Shown piece after piece: positions 24,663-32,927 of a DNA stretch of 40,304 nt. A program made the position numbers and the translations under genes. Origin of the DNA: Eubacterium sp. (lineage in GTDB: Bacteria; Bacillota; Clostridia; Lachnospirales; Lachnospiraceae). Location of the stretch: positions 1 to 40,304 of the forward strand of contig JAGABX010000035.1 in the NCBI GenBank assembly GCA_017614395.1, written 5' to 3'. Each line of letters starts with the position of its first letter. The first letter of the stretch is position 1. A model generated the notes under the pieces. That model did not search any database. It was not told the origin of the DNA and was given only the letters and a program-made list of their open reading frames with translations.

Positions 24663-25897
24663 TAAATCGGACTGTTCACATACTCCAATATTCTGTCATC
24701 CCTGTCGGTAATGACCGTTTCCGGTTCGGTGTTAACCGTTGCGCTAATTCCGGCCTCCGTCAACAGATTTTTAAACTCATTCATATACTCCCTCGTCACG
24801 CGGCCGAACTGGAACATCAGGATAAACTCATCATTCATATCCGCTAAATACAGGTTGTTACAGGAGTTTGTTTCCATCCTGAAATCCGTAATATGTCCGG
24901 TCAGACTGCCGATGTCAACCGTTCCGATATAGGTGACCAGACCGAGGCGGTGGATATGATTCCAACCGTAAGTGCTCTCAAACTGCCAGAAGGTTTTTAT
25001 GTAATCATCCGTGCGCTGCATTGAGATGTCCCGTCGGATTTTCGCAGCTGTTTCAGGCATCATCGCCATCTCGTGACTGATATCTAAAATCCCCATTGAC
25101 AGGCAGTTGGAAATGTATTTCTCCATCCCAAATGTTTTCCGATCGCTGATCGTGATCGCAAGCCCGACATCCCTGCGTTCCTCCGGATGCAACCGGTAAA
25201 ACGCCTGTGCAAACCAGAGACAAAGCATCGCAGACGGATTGGCGCCGTTCGCCTTGCATAGTTTTAAAAAGTCTCCCTTATCAAATTGCAGTGCTCCGAA
25301 TATCCGCGCCCCATCATCGCCCGGACGCATCTCCTCGTCCTCGACAAATTCCCGTTTAAACGGATACAGAAAAAGCGGCTGCGGCTCGAATTCTCCGAGA
25401 TCGCCCTCACCCAGGATCCGGTAATATTCTCCTGCATCCCGGTTTTCCTCAAGCTGCACTGTCGTGACGCCATCTGTCTCGCCTGTGTATTCCGACAGAT
25501 ATGTATACAGAAGCGTCTGCATAATCTGCAACAGACCGCCGCCGTCGACCAGGGTATGGAACGCGTTCATAGTTATTTTATTTTTGTAAACCGTAAGCGT
25601 AACAACGCGATTTCCCACAACTGACGATCCCGGCATGGCGGGCCTTTCCCCGTGCATCACGGGATTCTCGCCATTGGCAGTATAGAGATAAATATCCCAG
25701 TCCACGACATCTATTATGGTATCAATGATCGGATAAACAAGCTTGGTTTTTTCCCATGCTTTTTTTATAATTTCATCATCAATTTCATGATCCAGCGTCG
25801 CTACATATCTGATATGTATGTCGTTGTTACGGTCCATCAGCCAGAACATATTTTTGACGGTTCCGAAATGAAAATATTCTTCTTTTTTATTGATCAA
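24662..25897 (-). CDS. Condensation-like CoA-dependent acyltransferase, paralogue 2
   Basis: The 411-aa protein is a close paralogue of the next gene, sharing the starts of both lobes (KNMFWLMDRNNDIH; DHEIDDEIIKKAWEKTK). The active-site motif is His114-Thr-Leu-Val-Asp118-Gly in NAFHTLVDGGG. The C-terminal lobe has GANPSAMLCLWFA, NCLSMGIL, TYIGTVDIGS and DEFILMFQFG. I choose a TTG start at 25897 because GGAGG lies 6 nt before it and the protein then begins MINKKEEYFHFGTVKN, in line with paralogue 1. A frame reading back to 25918 has no proper site. A 21-codon frame just upstream ends in a TTGA overlap with this start. Confidence 0.83.
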   Translation of the reverse strand: MINKKEEYFHFGTVKNMFWLMDRNNDIHIRYVATLDHEIDDEIIKKAWEKTKLVYPIIDTIIDVVDWDIYLYTANGENPVMHGERPAMPGSSVVGNRVVTLTVYKNKITMNAFHTLVDGGGLLQIMQTLLYTYLSEYTGETDGVTTVQLEENRDAGEYYRILGEGDLGEFEPQPLFLYPFKREFVEDEEMRPGDDGARIFGALQFDKGDFLKLCKANGANPSAMLCLWFAQAFYRLHPEERRDVGLAITISDRKTFGMEKYISNCLSMGILDISHEMAMMPETAAKIRRDISMQRTDDYIKTFWQFESTYGWNHIHRLGLVTYIGTVDIGSLTGHITDFRMETNSCNNLYLADMNDEFILMFQFGRVTREYMNEFKNLLTEAGISATVNTEPETVITDRDDRILEYVNSPI

Positions 25898-25959
25898 ATC
25901 AGTCCTCCAAACACACAATCAGCCACAGTTTTTTTCACTGCTATTTCATTGCTACTCAT
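25894..25959 (-). CDS. Possible 21-codon upstream frame coupled to acyltransferase 2
   Basis: An ATG at 25959 preceded by GGGGTG opens a 21-codon frame (MSSNEIAVKKTV...) whose TGA overlaps the TTG start of acyltransferase 2 as TTGA. The ribosome binding site of the acyltransferase lies inside it. This is the layout of translational coupling from a leader peptide to a weak start codon. It is short, so it may be a chance frame. Confidence 0.35.
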   Translation of the reverse strand: MSSNEIAVKKTVADCVFGGLI

Positions 25960-26015
25960 CAAAAAGCACCCCTAAATCCGATAATCCCGACCAAATACAG
26001 AACAAAACTATTACA

Positions 26016-27242
26016 CTAAATCTGCGGTTTTTCGGCATCCGGCAAAACAATTTCCGGCTCGGTCAAAACCTCGGCCGTCAGCCCGTAACCGGTAAGCACC
26101 TCGCGGAGCCCCTGCATGTATTTTCCGGTCGCGCGCCCGAACTGGAACGAGATAACAAACTCTCCGTTCAGATCCATCATGTACAGGCTGCTCGTCGCGT
26201 CGTCCGTCATCCTGAATGAGCGGACATGTGAGGTCTGCGAACCGACATTGAATTTTCCCATGTAGGTAACAAACGCATAACGTTTCGCCAATATCCAGTC
26301 ATAGGTGTCATAAAAAGCAGTCAGCGTTTTGATGTAATCCTCACTCTGCTGGTAACTGATCACCGAGCGGATGTTTTTGATCGCTTTGCTGATCTGTTCA
26401 TCATCGGTAATATCATCATGACGAACCGGTATCAGTAGATTGGCCGAGCAATTTGCTATTGATTCCGGCGCGTTGAAAAACTTCCGTACACTCATAGTCA
26501 GAACAAACGCAATATCTCCGGTTCTGTCCGGATACAGATCATATATAACCTTCGCTAATAAATATACCAGCATTGAGGATGGGTTTGCGCCGTGCTTTTT
26601 ACAAAAATCCATGAACGGCTGCACCGGTGTTTTGAGGCAGGCGCGTTCGATTCGCCCCTCATCGTCAGGCGCGAGCTCCTCATCAATAAACATGCCGTCC
26701 CGTTTCGCATAACTCACGAGCGGAACCGGTGTAAAATCCCTCATGTTAACAGATGACATAGGCACGAAATACTCCTCGGGTTTTCGTCCCGTCCGTGTCA
26801 TGACAAGTGGCTCATCGTCCCGGACTCCGGTGTAGAGCGACAGATAGAAATACAGCATCGTTGAAAAAATACTGCTGATCCCGCCGCCGTCCACGATGGA
26901 ATGGAATGCGTTCATGGTGACTCTGTTTTTATCATAGGTCAGGGAAAAAGTCCTTCCGGCCGTGAGTTCCCCTCCCGGGATTACAGACACAGCGCTATGG
27001 ATTGGTGGATTCTTCAGGTCATCCTCATAAAACACCACATCCCCGCCAACCCGCTCAGGCACCCAGTCAATAAGCGGATAGACCTCTTTGGTTTTGTTCC
27101 ACGCCTGTGCTAACAACTCCGGATCGATCTCATGATCCAGCTCGACGGAGAACTGGTTATGATATGGATTAAAATGGTCATGGTCCCAGAAGGGTGACAT
27201 GGAACCGCCATTAAATACTTCTCGTTTATCCGATTTATTCAT
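26016..27242 (-). CDS. Condensation-like CoA-dependent acyltransferase, paralogue 3
   Basis: The 408-aa protein starts at the ATG at 27242, behind GGAGG; the longer frame to 27263 has no such site. The catalytic motif is His114-Ser-Ile-Val-Asp118-Gly in NAFHSIVDGGG. The first residues (EVFNGGSMSPFWDHD) resemble paralogue 4 more than 1 and 2, while the core (DHEIDPELLAQAWNKTK; GANPSSMLVYLLA; TYMGKFNVGSQTSH; MMDLNGEFVISFQFG) follows the common pattern. All superfamily motifs are intact. It lies between paralogues 4 and 2 in one transcript. The substrate is unknown. Confidence 0.85.
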   Translation of the reverse strand: MNKSDKREVFNGGSMSPFWDHDHFNPYHNQFSVELDHEIDPELLAQAWNKTKEVYPLIDWVPERVGGDVVFYEDDLKNPPIHSAVSVIPGGELTAGRTFSLTYDKNRVTMNAFHSIVDGGGISSIFSTMLYFYLSLYTGVRDDEPLVMTRTGRKPEEYFVPMSSVNMRDFTPVPLVSYAKRDGMFIDEELAPDDEGRIERACLKTPVQPFMDFCKKHGANPSSMLVYLLAKVIYDLYPDRTGDIAFVLTMSVRKFFNAPESIANCSANLLIPVRHDDITDDEQISKAIKNIRSVISYQQSEDYIKTLTAFYDTYDWILAKRYAFVTYMGKFNVGSQTSHVRSFRMTDDATSSLYMMDLNGEFVISFQFGRATGKYMQGLREVLTGYGLTAEVLTEPEIVLPDAEKPQI

Positions 27243-27332
27243 TAAATCCTCCATGCCCTGCAAATATCGGTATTCTTTTTGCCAAAAAAATGTACACGCT
27301 CTGAAAATCGCCTCGACTCACTTATCCGGATA

Positions 27333-28646
27333 CTATGCTTCTGTTATCTCAACCGGAACCCGTCTCGCCTCTGTTATGACCGTTGCCTCGATTCCGACAT
27401 TCTCAAGTACACGCATCATTGCGTTTGTGTAGTCCTCCGTCCGATCTCCGAACTGCAGATATATCCACATCGACTCACCGTATCCAATCATCAGAACCGA
27501 CCGTTTTTCCAAATATGACACCGCAACCTGACGGATTGGAAGTCCGGTTTCCACAGCATTTACATCCGATTCCGACATCAATTCACGCGCGGTACCCGAA
27601 CCGATTTTCTCTGCCTCCGATCCCTGTGCGTCTGACATACCAGAGGATGAAGCCATCCGTTGCAGCGCCGGACTTAAAACATCCATATACGCCACCGCAG
27701 CCGCCGGCCGTTTCTGACCGAGAACTGCATAGGTGTTATCCAGAGCGAGATAGGATTTCAGATAATCATCACTTGTCTGTGTCTCGCGCAGAGAACATAT
27801 CCTCTGCACAGCCTCCTCAAATGAGCCCTCCATAACCTCATCATAGGAAACTATCATCGGCAAGTGTTTGGAACAGGGCGCGATCGAGGACCGGATTCCG
27901 AACGCGCCTCGAAAGTCAGTCAGCATGTCCAGACTCAGTGCCCGACGCTCATTCGTGTAAAGTTCGTAGACGGTTCGCGCTGTAATAGCACTCAATACTG
28001 CCTCCGGACATGACCCGGCAATTTCCATAAACGCCCGCCTCGATACGCGAATGCACGATGCTGTCATCGGCTCATCCATGTCATAGGGAATCGAATCATC
28101 ATAAAAAATATCAGCCGAATTACCGTATAACGTGAGCGGCTGCGGTTTATAATCCTCCGGTGCCAGCATTGTGTTCTGAATAAATATATCCTCCGGTTTA
28201 AACTCCGGATCAAATGAACCGGGAAAATCACATAAATACGCGCGCAACAGTGTGGCGAGCACCTGACGGATACCAAACTCATCCACCAGGGAATGATAGG
28301 CTGTGAGCGTGATGGTTTTTCCGGAAAAAGTCAATGCCATCGCGCGCCCGGCCGTGGCCTCCCCACCCGGGCAAACAGGCGCGTCGCTCTCGTCCGTGTT
28401 TCCTATCTCCGGACTGACATCAAAAAAGTAAATGTCCTCATCAAACACCTGCATGGCCATGTCAATAACCGGGTAGATCTGCTTCGTCCGGTCCCATGCT
28501 TTTTTTAAATGCACCGGATCCACATCGGAATCCAGCACGGCGAATGCCTTGAGATGATAGGGATAATGTTCGTCCGCGTACCAGAAACTCTGCATCGGTC
28601 CACCGCGAAATACCGCATCCTTTTTATCAAATATCCTGCTTCCCAT
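27333..28646 (-). CDS. Divergent condensation-like acyltransferase, paralogue 4
   Basis: At 437 aa this is the longest of the four. The motif reads His118-Ser-Leu-Val-Asp122-Glu-Phe-Gly (TAYHSLVDEFG), so the Gly after the Asp is replaced by Glu. The N-terminal lobe keeps FRGGPMQSFW and KKAWDRTKQIYPVID. The C-terminal lobe has an insertion of about 30 Ser/Gly/Glu-rich residues after VAYMDVL, where the others have a short DIGS loop. His and Asp are kept, so it may still be active, perhaps with another acceptor. The start is uncertain: the ATG at 28646 or GTG codons at 28655-28658. It is the first acyltransferase after the second STAS-ligase fusion, 60 nt downstream. Confidence 0.8.
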   Translation of the reverse strand: MGSRIFDKKDAVFRGGPMQSFWYADEHYPYHLKAFAVLDSDVDPVHLKKAWDRTKQIYPVIDMAMQVFDEDIYFFDVSPEIGNTDESDAPVCPGGEATAGRAMALTFSGKTITLTAYHSLVDEFGIRQVLATLLRAYLCDFPGSFDPEFKPEDIFIQNTMLAPEDYKPQPLTLYGNSADIFYDDSIPYDMDEPMTASCIRVSRRAFMEIAGSCPEAVLSAITARTVYELYTNERRALSLDMLTDFRGAFGIRSSIAPCSKHLPMIVSYDEVMEGSFEEAVQRICSLRETQTSDDYLKSYLALDNTYAVLGQKRPAAAVAYMDVLSPALQRMASSSGMSDAQGSEAEKIGSGTARELMSESDVNAVETGLPIRQVAVSYLEKRSVLMIGYGESMWIYLQFGDRTEDYTNAMMRVLENVGIEATVITEARRVPVEITEA

Positions 28647-28708
28647 TCTATGCACCACACCCTTTTTCTGATGTCATGGTTTCCAAAACCCGGTCATCGA
28701 TTCTATTT

Positions 28709-30577
28709 TTACGGTTTCCCGTATTTTGCCACCGCATCCCTTTTGATCGTCACTGAATCCATCTTGCCACTGGCGAGTTTCGGAAACTCATCGTATACCA
28801 TGTAATAAGCAGGCAGCTTGTATTTTGCCAGCTGCTCCGACAAAAACGTCTTCATAGTCTCCTCGTCGAATACGGTTCCCGGACGCATCACTATACATGC
28901 GCACACAACCTCGCCAAAGAAAGCATCCGGCACTCCGACCACCTTGACATTCTCCACATCTGGATGCTTCGAAACCGCTCCCTCGACCTCGCTTGGCATG
29001 ATGTTCTCGCCACCGCGTATGATGAGTTCCTTCAAACGGCCGGTAATATGAAGGTAACCGCTCTCGTCGAGCATGCCCATGTCGCCCGTATGCAGCCAGC
29101 CCTCCGCGTCGATCGCCTGATCCTTGAGATCGACCTTGTAATAATAGAGCATGAGGTTGTACCCCTCGACCTGTATCTCGCCGGTCTCACCGGGTTTACA
29201 TATCTCGCCTGTTTCGGTACTGACAATGCGGATGCCTATGTTCTCGACCGGTTTGCCGACGGTCGTTGCCACCAGCTCTATTGAGTCGTCATAACCCGTG
29301 ATGCTGACCGGCGCCATCTCGCTGAGTCCGTAAGCGCAGAAAAAGCGGACGCCCTCAAACCGCTCTGACATCTCAATGAGCTGCGTTTGGGTAACGGGCG
29401 CCCCTGCAAGAATGCTGGCACGAAGGGAGGAAATCCTGTTGAAATCAAAATTCTTGTTATTCATCAGGGCCAGCAACATCGTCGGTACTGAATGGAACAG
29501 CGTACACTGCTGCTTCTCTATTGTTTCAAGTATTGTAGCAGTTCGGATATCCTGCGGTATTACGACCTGACCGTCCTCTAAAATATTGCAGAACAACCCT
29601 GCAGTCATTCCGAAAATGTGGAACAAAGGCAGAATCAGGCACAACTTGTCCTCCTCGGTGATACGGATCGTCTCCGACATGGAACGGGACGCATTCAGTA
29701 TATTGTAGGAGGAGAGCAACACTCCTTTCGGCACGCCGGTTGATCCGGAAGTGTAGATCATCACGCAGGCATCATCACTCTCAACCGGTTCCGAGTAAAG
29801 CGCGGCAATCGCGTCGTACTCCGAACTCCTGTCCATAAACTGTATGGTTCTGCGGATATCATAGGTCGCTTTGATCGGGCTCTCATCCGCTGTTATAGCT
29901 GATAAAAATGACTTCTCATCAGTCATGGTTGAAATCTCTCCGTAGCAGAGAACATCTACATCGCCGGCACGAGCCACGGTAACAATCTCCTCCGGTCCAT
30001 AGCCGAAATTGAGCAGGCAGGCGATCGCTCCGAGTTTCTGAACCGCGAAAAAGGTAAGCACCCAGTTCGCCGAGTTGGCGGAGCATATCCCGACATGCGA
30101 ACCCTTTTTTACACCCAAACCTGCCAGATCATGCGCGATGATCTGAGAGCAGCGTTCAATATCGCCCCAGGTGTAAACTACGTCACCCTCTGTCAGGAAT
30201 ACGGAATATGGATATTCATTTTTCTCCTTCAGTATACGTTTGAAGGATTTCTGAACATATGAGGTCTTTTTATCCTCATTGCCGGATATTTCAAAATAGT
30301 TTTCCACACCGGTCATTTTGAGGACATCCAGCACCTCGTCCGATACGTTCAAAAGGCGCATCACACCGTCTCCGTTCGACTGTTTGGCCGCAAGGAGATG
30401 CCTGAGTCCTGCCGATGAAACATACTCTACATCCGTAAAATCAAAGGTCACATTTTTCCCGTAGATATCAACCTCCTTCAGTGCGGCAGCAAACTGCGGA
30501 CTGGTCACGGTGTCTATGCGCCCCTGAACCACAACCTGAATATCTTTTTCTGTTTTTTGATCGATAGTAATTTTCAT
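28709..30577 (-). CDS. STAS domain fused to acyl-CoA-synthetase-like adenylating enzyme (copy 2)
   Basis: The 622-aa protein joins two domains not usually found together. Residues 1-100 are a STAS domain with DFTDVEYVSSAGLRHLL; Ser55 takes the place of the serine that anti-sigma kinases phosphorylate in SpoIIAA/RsbV. Residues about 105-622 are an ANL-superfamily adenylating enzyme with MIYTSGSTG at 273-281, CAYGLSEMAP, HTGDMG, GRLKELIIRGGENIMP and the catalytic Lys605 in ASGKMD. All motifs are intact, so it should activate a carboxylic acid as acyl-AMP and then acyl-CoA, or pass it to another carrier. No acyl carrier protein gene is visible. GGAGA precedes the start. It lies between the free STAS gene and the four acyltransferases, which suggests it feeds them and is switched by phosphorylation. 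Confidence 0.92.
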   Translation of the reverse strand: MKITIDQKTEKDIQVVVQGRIDTVTSPQFAAALKEVDIYGKNVTFDFTDVEYVSSAGLRHLLAAKQSNGDGVMRLLNVSDEVLDVLKMTGVENYFEISGNEDKKTSYVQKSFKRILKEKNEYPYSVFLTEGDVVYTWGDIERCSQIIAHDLAGLGVKKGSHVGICSANSANWVLTFFAVQKLGAIACLLNFGYGPEEIVTVARAGDVDVLCYGEISTMTDEKSFLSAITADESPIKATYDIRRTIQFMDRSSEYDAIAALYSEPVESDDACVMIYTSGSTGVPKGVLLSSYNILNASRSMSETIRITEEDKLCLILPLFHIFGMTAGLFCNILEDGQVVIPQDIRTATILETIEKQQCTLFHSVPTMLLALMNNKNFDFNRISSLRASILAGAPVTQTQLIEMSERFEGVRFFCAYGLSEMAPVSITGYDDSIELVATTVGKPVENIGIRIVSTETGEICKPGETGEIQVEGYNLMLYYYKVDLKDQAIDAEGWLHTGDMGMLDESGYLHITGRLKELIIRGGENIMPSEVEGAVSKHPDVENVKVVGVPDAFFGEVVCACIVMRPGTVFDEETMKTFLSEQLAKYKLPAYYMVYDEFPKLASGKMDSVTIKRDAVAKYGKP

Positions 30578-30651
30578 GTCTTTTTCTCCACAATTCTTTT
30601 ACATAAAATATTTACTCGTACGCCGGATTATAACATCAATTGAATTCGCAA

Positions 30652-30957
30652 TCACTCGATATTAACATAGTCGGCAAACCCGGTCATCTCGAACACTTCA
30701 CGTACGCCCTCACTCATATTTATCAATTTCATCTCTGCTTTTCCTTCTATCTTTGTATAGGTCGCTATGACAGCGCGTAGCCCGGCCGATGATACATAAG
30801 TAACCTTTTCAAAATCAATGATCATCTCCGTCACATCGGACAGCGCCGCATCCAGCTCCTTTTCAAATTCCGGTGCGGTATTCGTGTTTATTTCACCCTC
30901 CGGCATAAACACATATTTGGTTCCCTCGACTGTTTTATTAATTTCCAGTTTGCTCAT
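30652..30957 (-). CDS. STAS-domain protein (anti-sigma-factor-antagonist type)
   Basis: The 101-aa protein is a stand-alone STAS domain of the SpoIIAA/RsbV kind, with GEINTNTAPEFEKEL and the phospho-site loop VTYVSSAGLR, Ser57 being the likely phosphorylated residue. Such proteins are phosphorylated by an RsbW-like kinase and reset by a PP2C phosphatase. Both partner activities are encoded in this cluster. No sigma factor is nearby, so its partner may be the HATPase domain of the large sensor protein or the STAS-ligase fusions. GGGGGG lies about 10 nt before the start. It may share a transcript with the SpoIIE-type gene 62 nt upstream. Confidence 0.93.
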   Translation of the reverse strand: MSKLEINKTVEGTKYVFMPEGEINTNTAPEFEKELDAALSDVTEMIIDFEKVTYVSSAGLRAVIATYTKIEGKAEMKLINMSEGVREVFEMTGFADYVNIE

Positions 30958-31019
30958 TTTTTATTATCCCCCCAGACAATTTCCATTCTTCCAGACATGG
31001 TAGTTTTATTAACTTACAT

Positions 31020-32855
31020 TTAATCCTGTTTCTGTCCGTGATACCGGATACACAGCATTGTCATGTCATCGAACTGCTCCGCTCCGGCCGTGAATTTATT
31101 AACATCCGCGGTCACCATGTCACATATCTGTTCCACAGGCATGCCCGCCGTCGACAGTATGGCTTTCAACCTGTCATTCCCATACTGCTCGCCGTCATCG
31201 CCCTGCGCTTCCGTGATTCCGTCCGTATACAAAAACAAAACATCTCCGGACTGCAGCCGCACAGTATGCTCCACGTATTTCGGATTATTAAACATGGCCA
31301 TCAGGATGTTCGGTTTCAGCATTACCGGTTCCGCCTTGTCGTCATGAATCAGCATCGGCGGATTATGGCCGGCATTGACCGCGCGAACCACTCCCGTTTT
31401 CAGGTCAAGATAACCGAGCCAGACGGTCACGAACATCTGGGCTTCATTTCCTTCAAAAAGCTTGTTATTTGCCTGCCTCATAACCTCAGCCGGAGGCAGC
31501 CCGCTCTCCGCCAGATCCTTGATCGTCGTTTTGGCTGTCATCATAAACATGGCACCCGGGATACTTTTTCCCGAAACATCCGCAATGAGAAATACAAGAG
31601 TATCAGAATCCGGCATGAAAAAGTCATAAAAATCGCCGCCTACTTCCTTGGCCGCATTCATGCTCGCGAACAGGTCAAACTCATCTCGTTCGGGGAACGG
31701 CGGGAATATCGAGGGGAGTGATGCGCTCTGGATCGATTCCGCCACCGACAGATCCTCCTCATACCGCGCTGCCTCCTCCGCGATGAAATCCTGCAGACGA
31801 TCCACCGTCCGGTTGATGCCGTCGGAGAGAGAGTCAAGCTCATAGGTACTTTTTATGTCTATTCGTTTGTCGAGATCTCCATCCGTGATGTCTAACAGCG
31901 TATTGTTCATCCGCACGATATTTGACACGATAAGTTTCCGTATCAGAATGATGAGCGTGATAAACAGGATAACAAACAGACCAATCTCGAGAATGAGAAA
32001 TCCGCCGATCATGCTCAGGAAAAATGCCTCGGACTCGCTGACCGGATATACGCCGGCAATATAATAGTCCTCGATCCGGTTGACCTCCACATAGGAGGGA
32101 ACGCCGAATACCGTCTCCTGCATTTTTTCAAAAGCATAGTCCCTACCCAGCTCAATGTTCAGACCTGACTCGCTGACAGACTGTGCGGCATGCTCATTTT
32201 TGTAGCTGCACATAACCAAGCCGTCGTCCCCGTCAATCATGAGCAGGTAACCGGATTCCCCAACGCGCCGATAATTGACCGTATACGCGCCGGACATGAT
32301 CAGCGATGAATCATATCGGTCTTTTGCCATACCGAACAGCAGATAGCCACTTCCGTCAGAAAACGGCTGTGCCGAGTACAGCATCTGTCGTTTTCCGCCG
32401 GCTGAGACCTCTGTCATCTCGGATTGCATCGGTTTTCCATTCTCTGTATCCAAAACGTCTGCCAGCACCTTGTCATCATGACAGTCATAGCCGATCAGAT
32501 CCTTGTTGGAGGATGCCAGGACAACCCAGTTCGAATCGAGGATGCTAACCTCCGTGCCGCTTTCTACATTCTGTAAACCGGCGGAGACCTCATCGGGATT
32601 CTCCATTTTGGCTGTATTGTTAAAGGTGGACGCATAATTGTTGACGTAGATCGCGACCTCCAGCTTGATCATGTTCTCTATGGAATCCGTTACATCCTCG
32701 ACATCGCGATGGAGCACTCCGAGCGTCTGCTGCTTTACACGTCCGGAGATGCTGATATACGACACCACGGCAAACAGAGCGCACGCGATACCCATGATCA
32801 CGGCGATCCATATTGTTATGACGAGAGATATTTTATGCTTTCGTTTTGTTTTCAT
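31020..32855 (-). CDS. Membrane sensor with HAMP and SpoIIE/RsbU-type PP2C phosphatase
   Basis: The 611-aa protein has a first span at 10-34, an extracytoplasmic Cache-like sensor region to about 280, a second span at about 280-310, a HAMP linker and a PP2C phosphatase at about 395-605. Metal-binding acidic residues are seen in GGDFYDFF (Asp408), ADVSGKSIPGAMFM, TDGITEAQGDDGEQYG and FDDMTMLCIRYHG. It should remove phosphate from a STAS serine on receiving an outside signal, which releases or activates the STAS partner. The free STAS gene follows 62 nt later and a STAS-ligase gene precedes it by 72 nt. AGAGGA precedes the ATG. Unlike the other phosphatase of the cluster, it has no HATPase domain. 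Confidence 0.92.
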   Translation of the reverse strand: MKTKRKHKISLVITIWIAVIMGIACALFAVVSYISISGRVKQQTLGVLHRDVEDVTDSIENMIKLEVAIYVNNYASTFNNTAKMENPDEVSAGLQNVESGTEVSILDSNWVVLASSNKDLIGYDCHDDKVLADVLDTENGKPMQSEMTEVSAGGKRQMLYSAQPFSDGSGYLLFGMAKDRYDSSLIMSGAYTVNYRRVGESGYLLMIDGDDGLVMCSYKNEHAAQSVSESGLNIELGRDYAFEKMQETVFGVPSYVEVNRIEDYYIAGVYPVSESEAFFLSMIGGFLILEIGLFVILFITLIILIRKLIVSNIVRMNNTLLDITDGDLDKRIDIKSTYELDSLSDGINRTVDRLQDFIAEEAARYEEDLSVAESIQSASLPSIFPPFPERDEFDLFASMNAAKEVGGDFYDFFMPDSDTLVFLIADVSGKSIPGAMFMMTAKTTIKDLAESGLPPAEVMRQANNKLFEGNEAQMFVTVWLGYLDLKTGVVRAVNAGHNPPMLIHDDKAEPVMLKPNILMAMFNNPKYVEHTVRLQSGDVLFLYTDGITEAQGDDGEQYGNDRLKAILSTAGMPVEQICDMVTADVNKFTAGAEQFDDMTMLCIRYHGQKQD

Positions 32856-32927
32856 TTGATTCCTCTAATATCCGTTCCTTCGACTCTCAACTGATTTGGT
32901 CAGGCGAAGAAAATACCGGCAGATATC

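Noticed and set aside
31038-31721. 227-codon plus-strand frame
   Set aside because: It lies opposite the PP2C domain of the sensor phosphatase, has no ribosome binding site or domain, and is a shadow frame.
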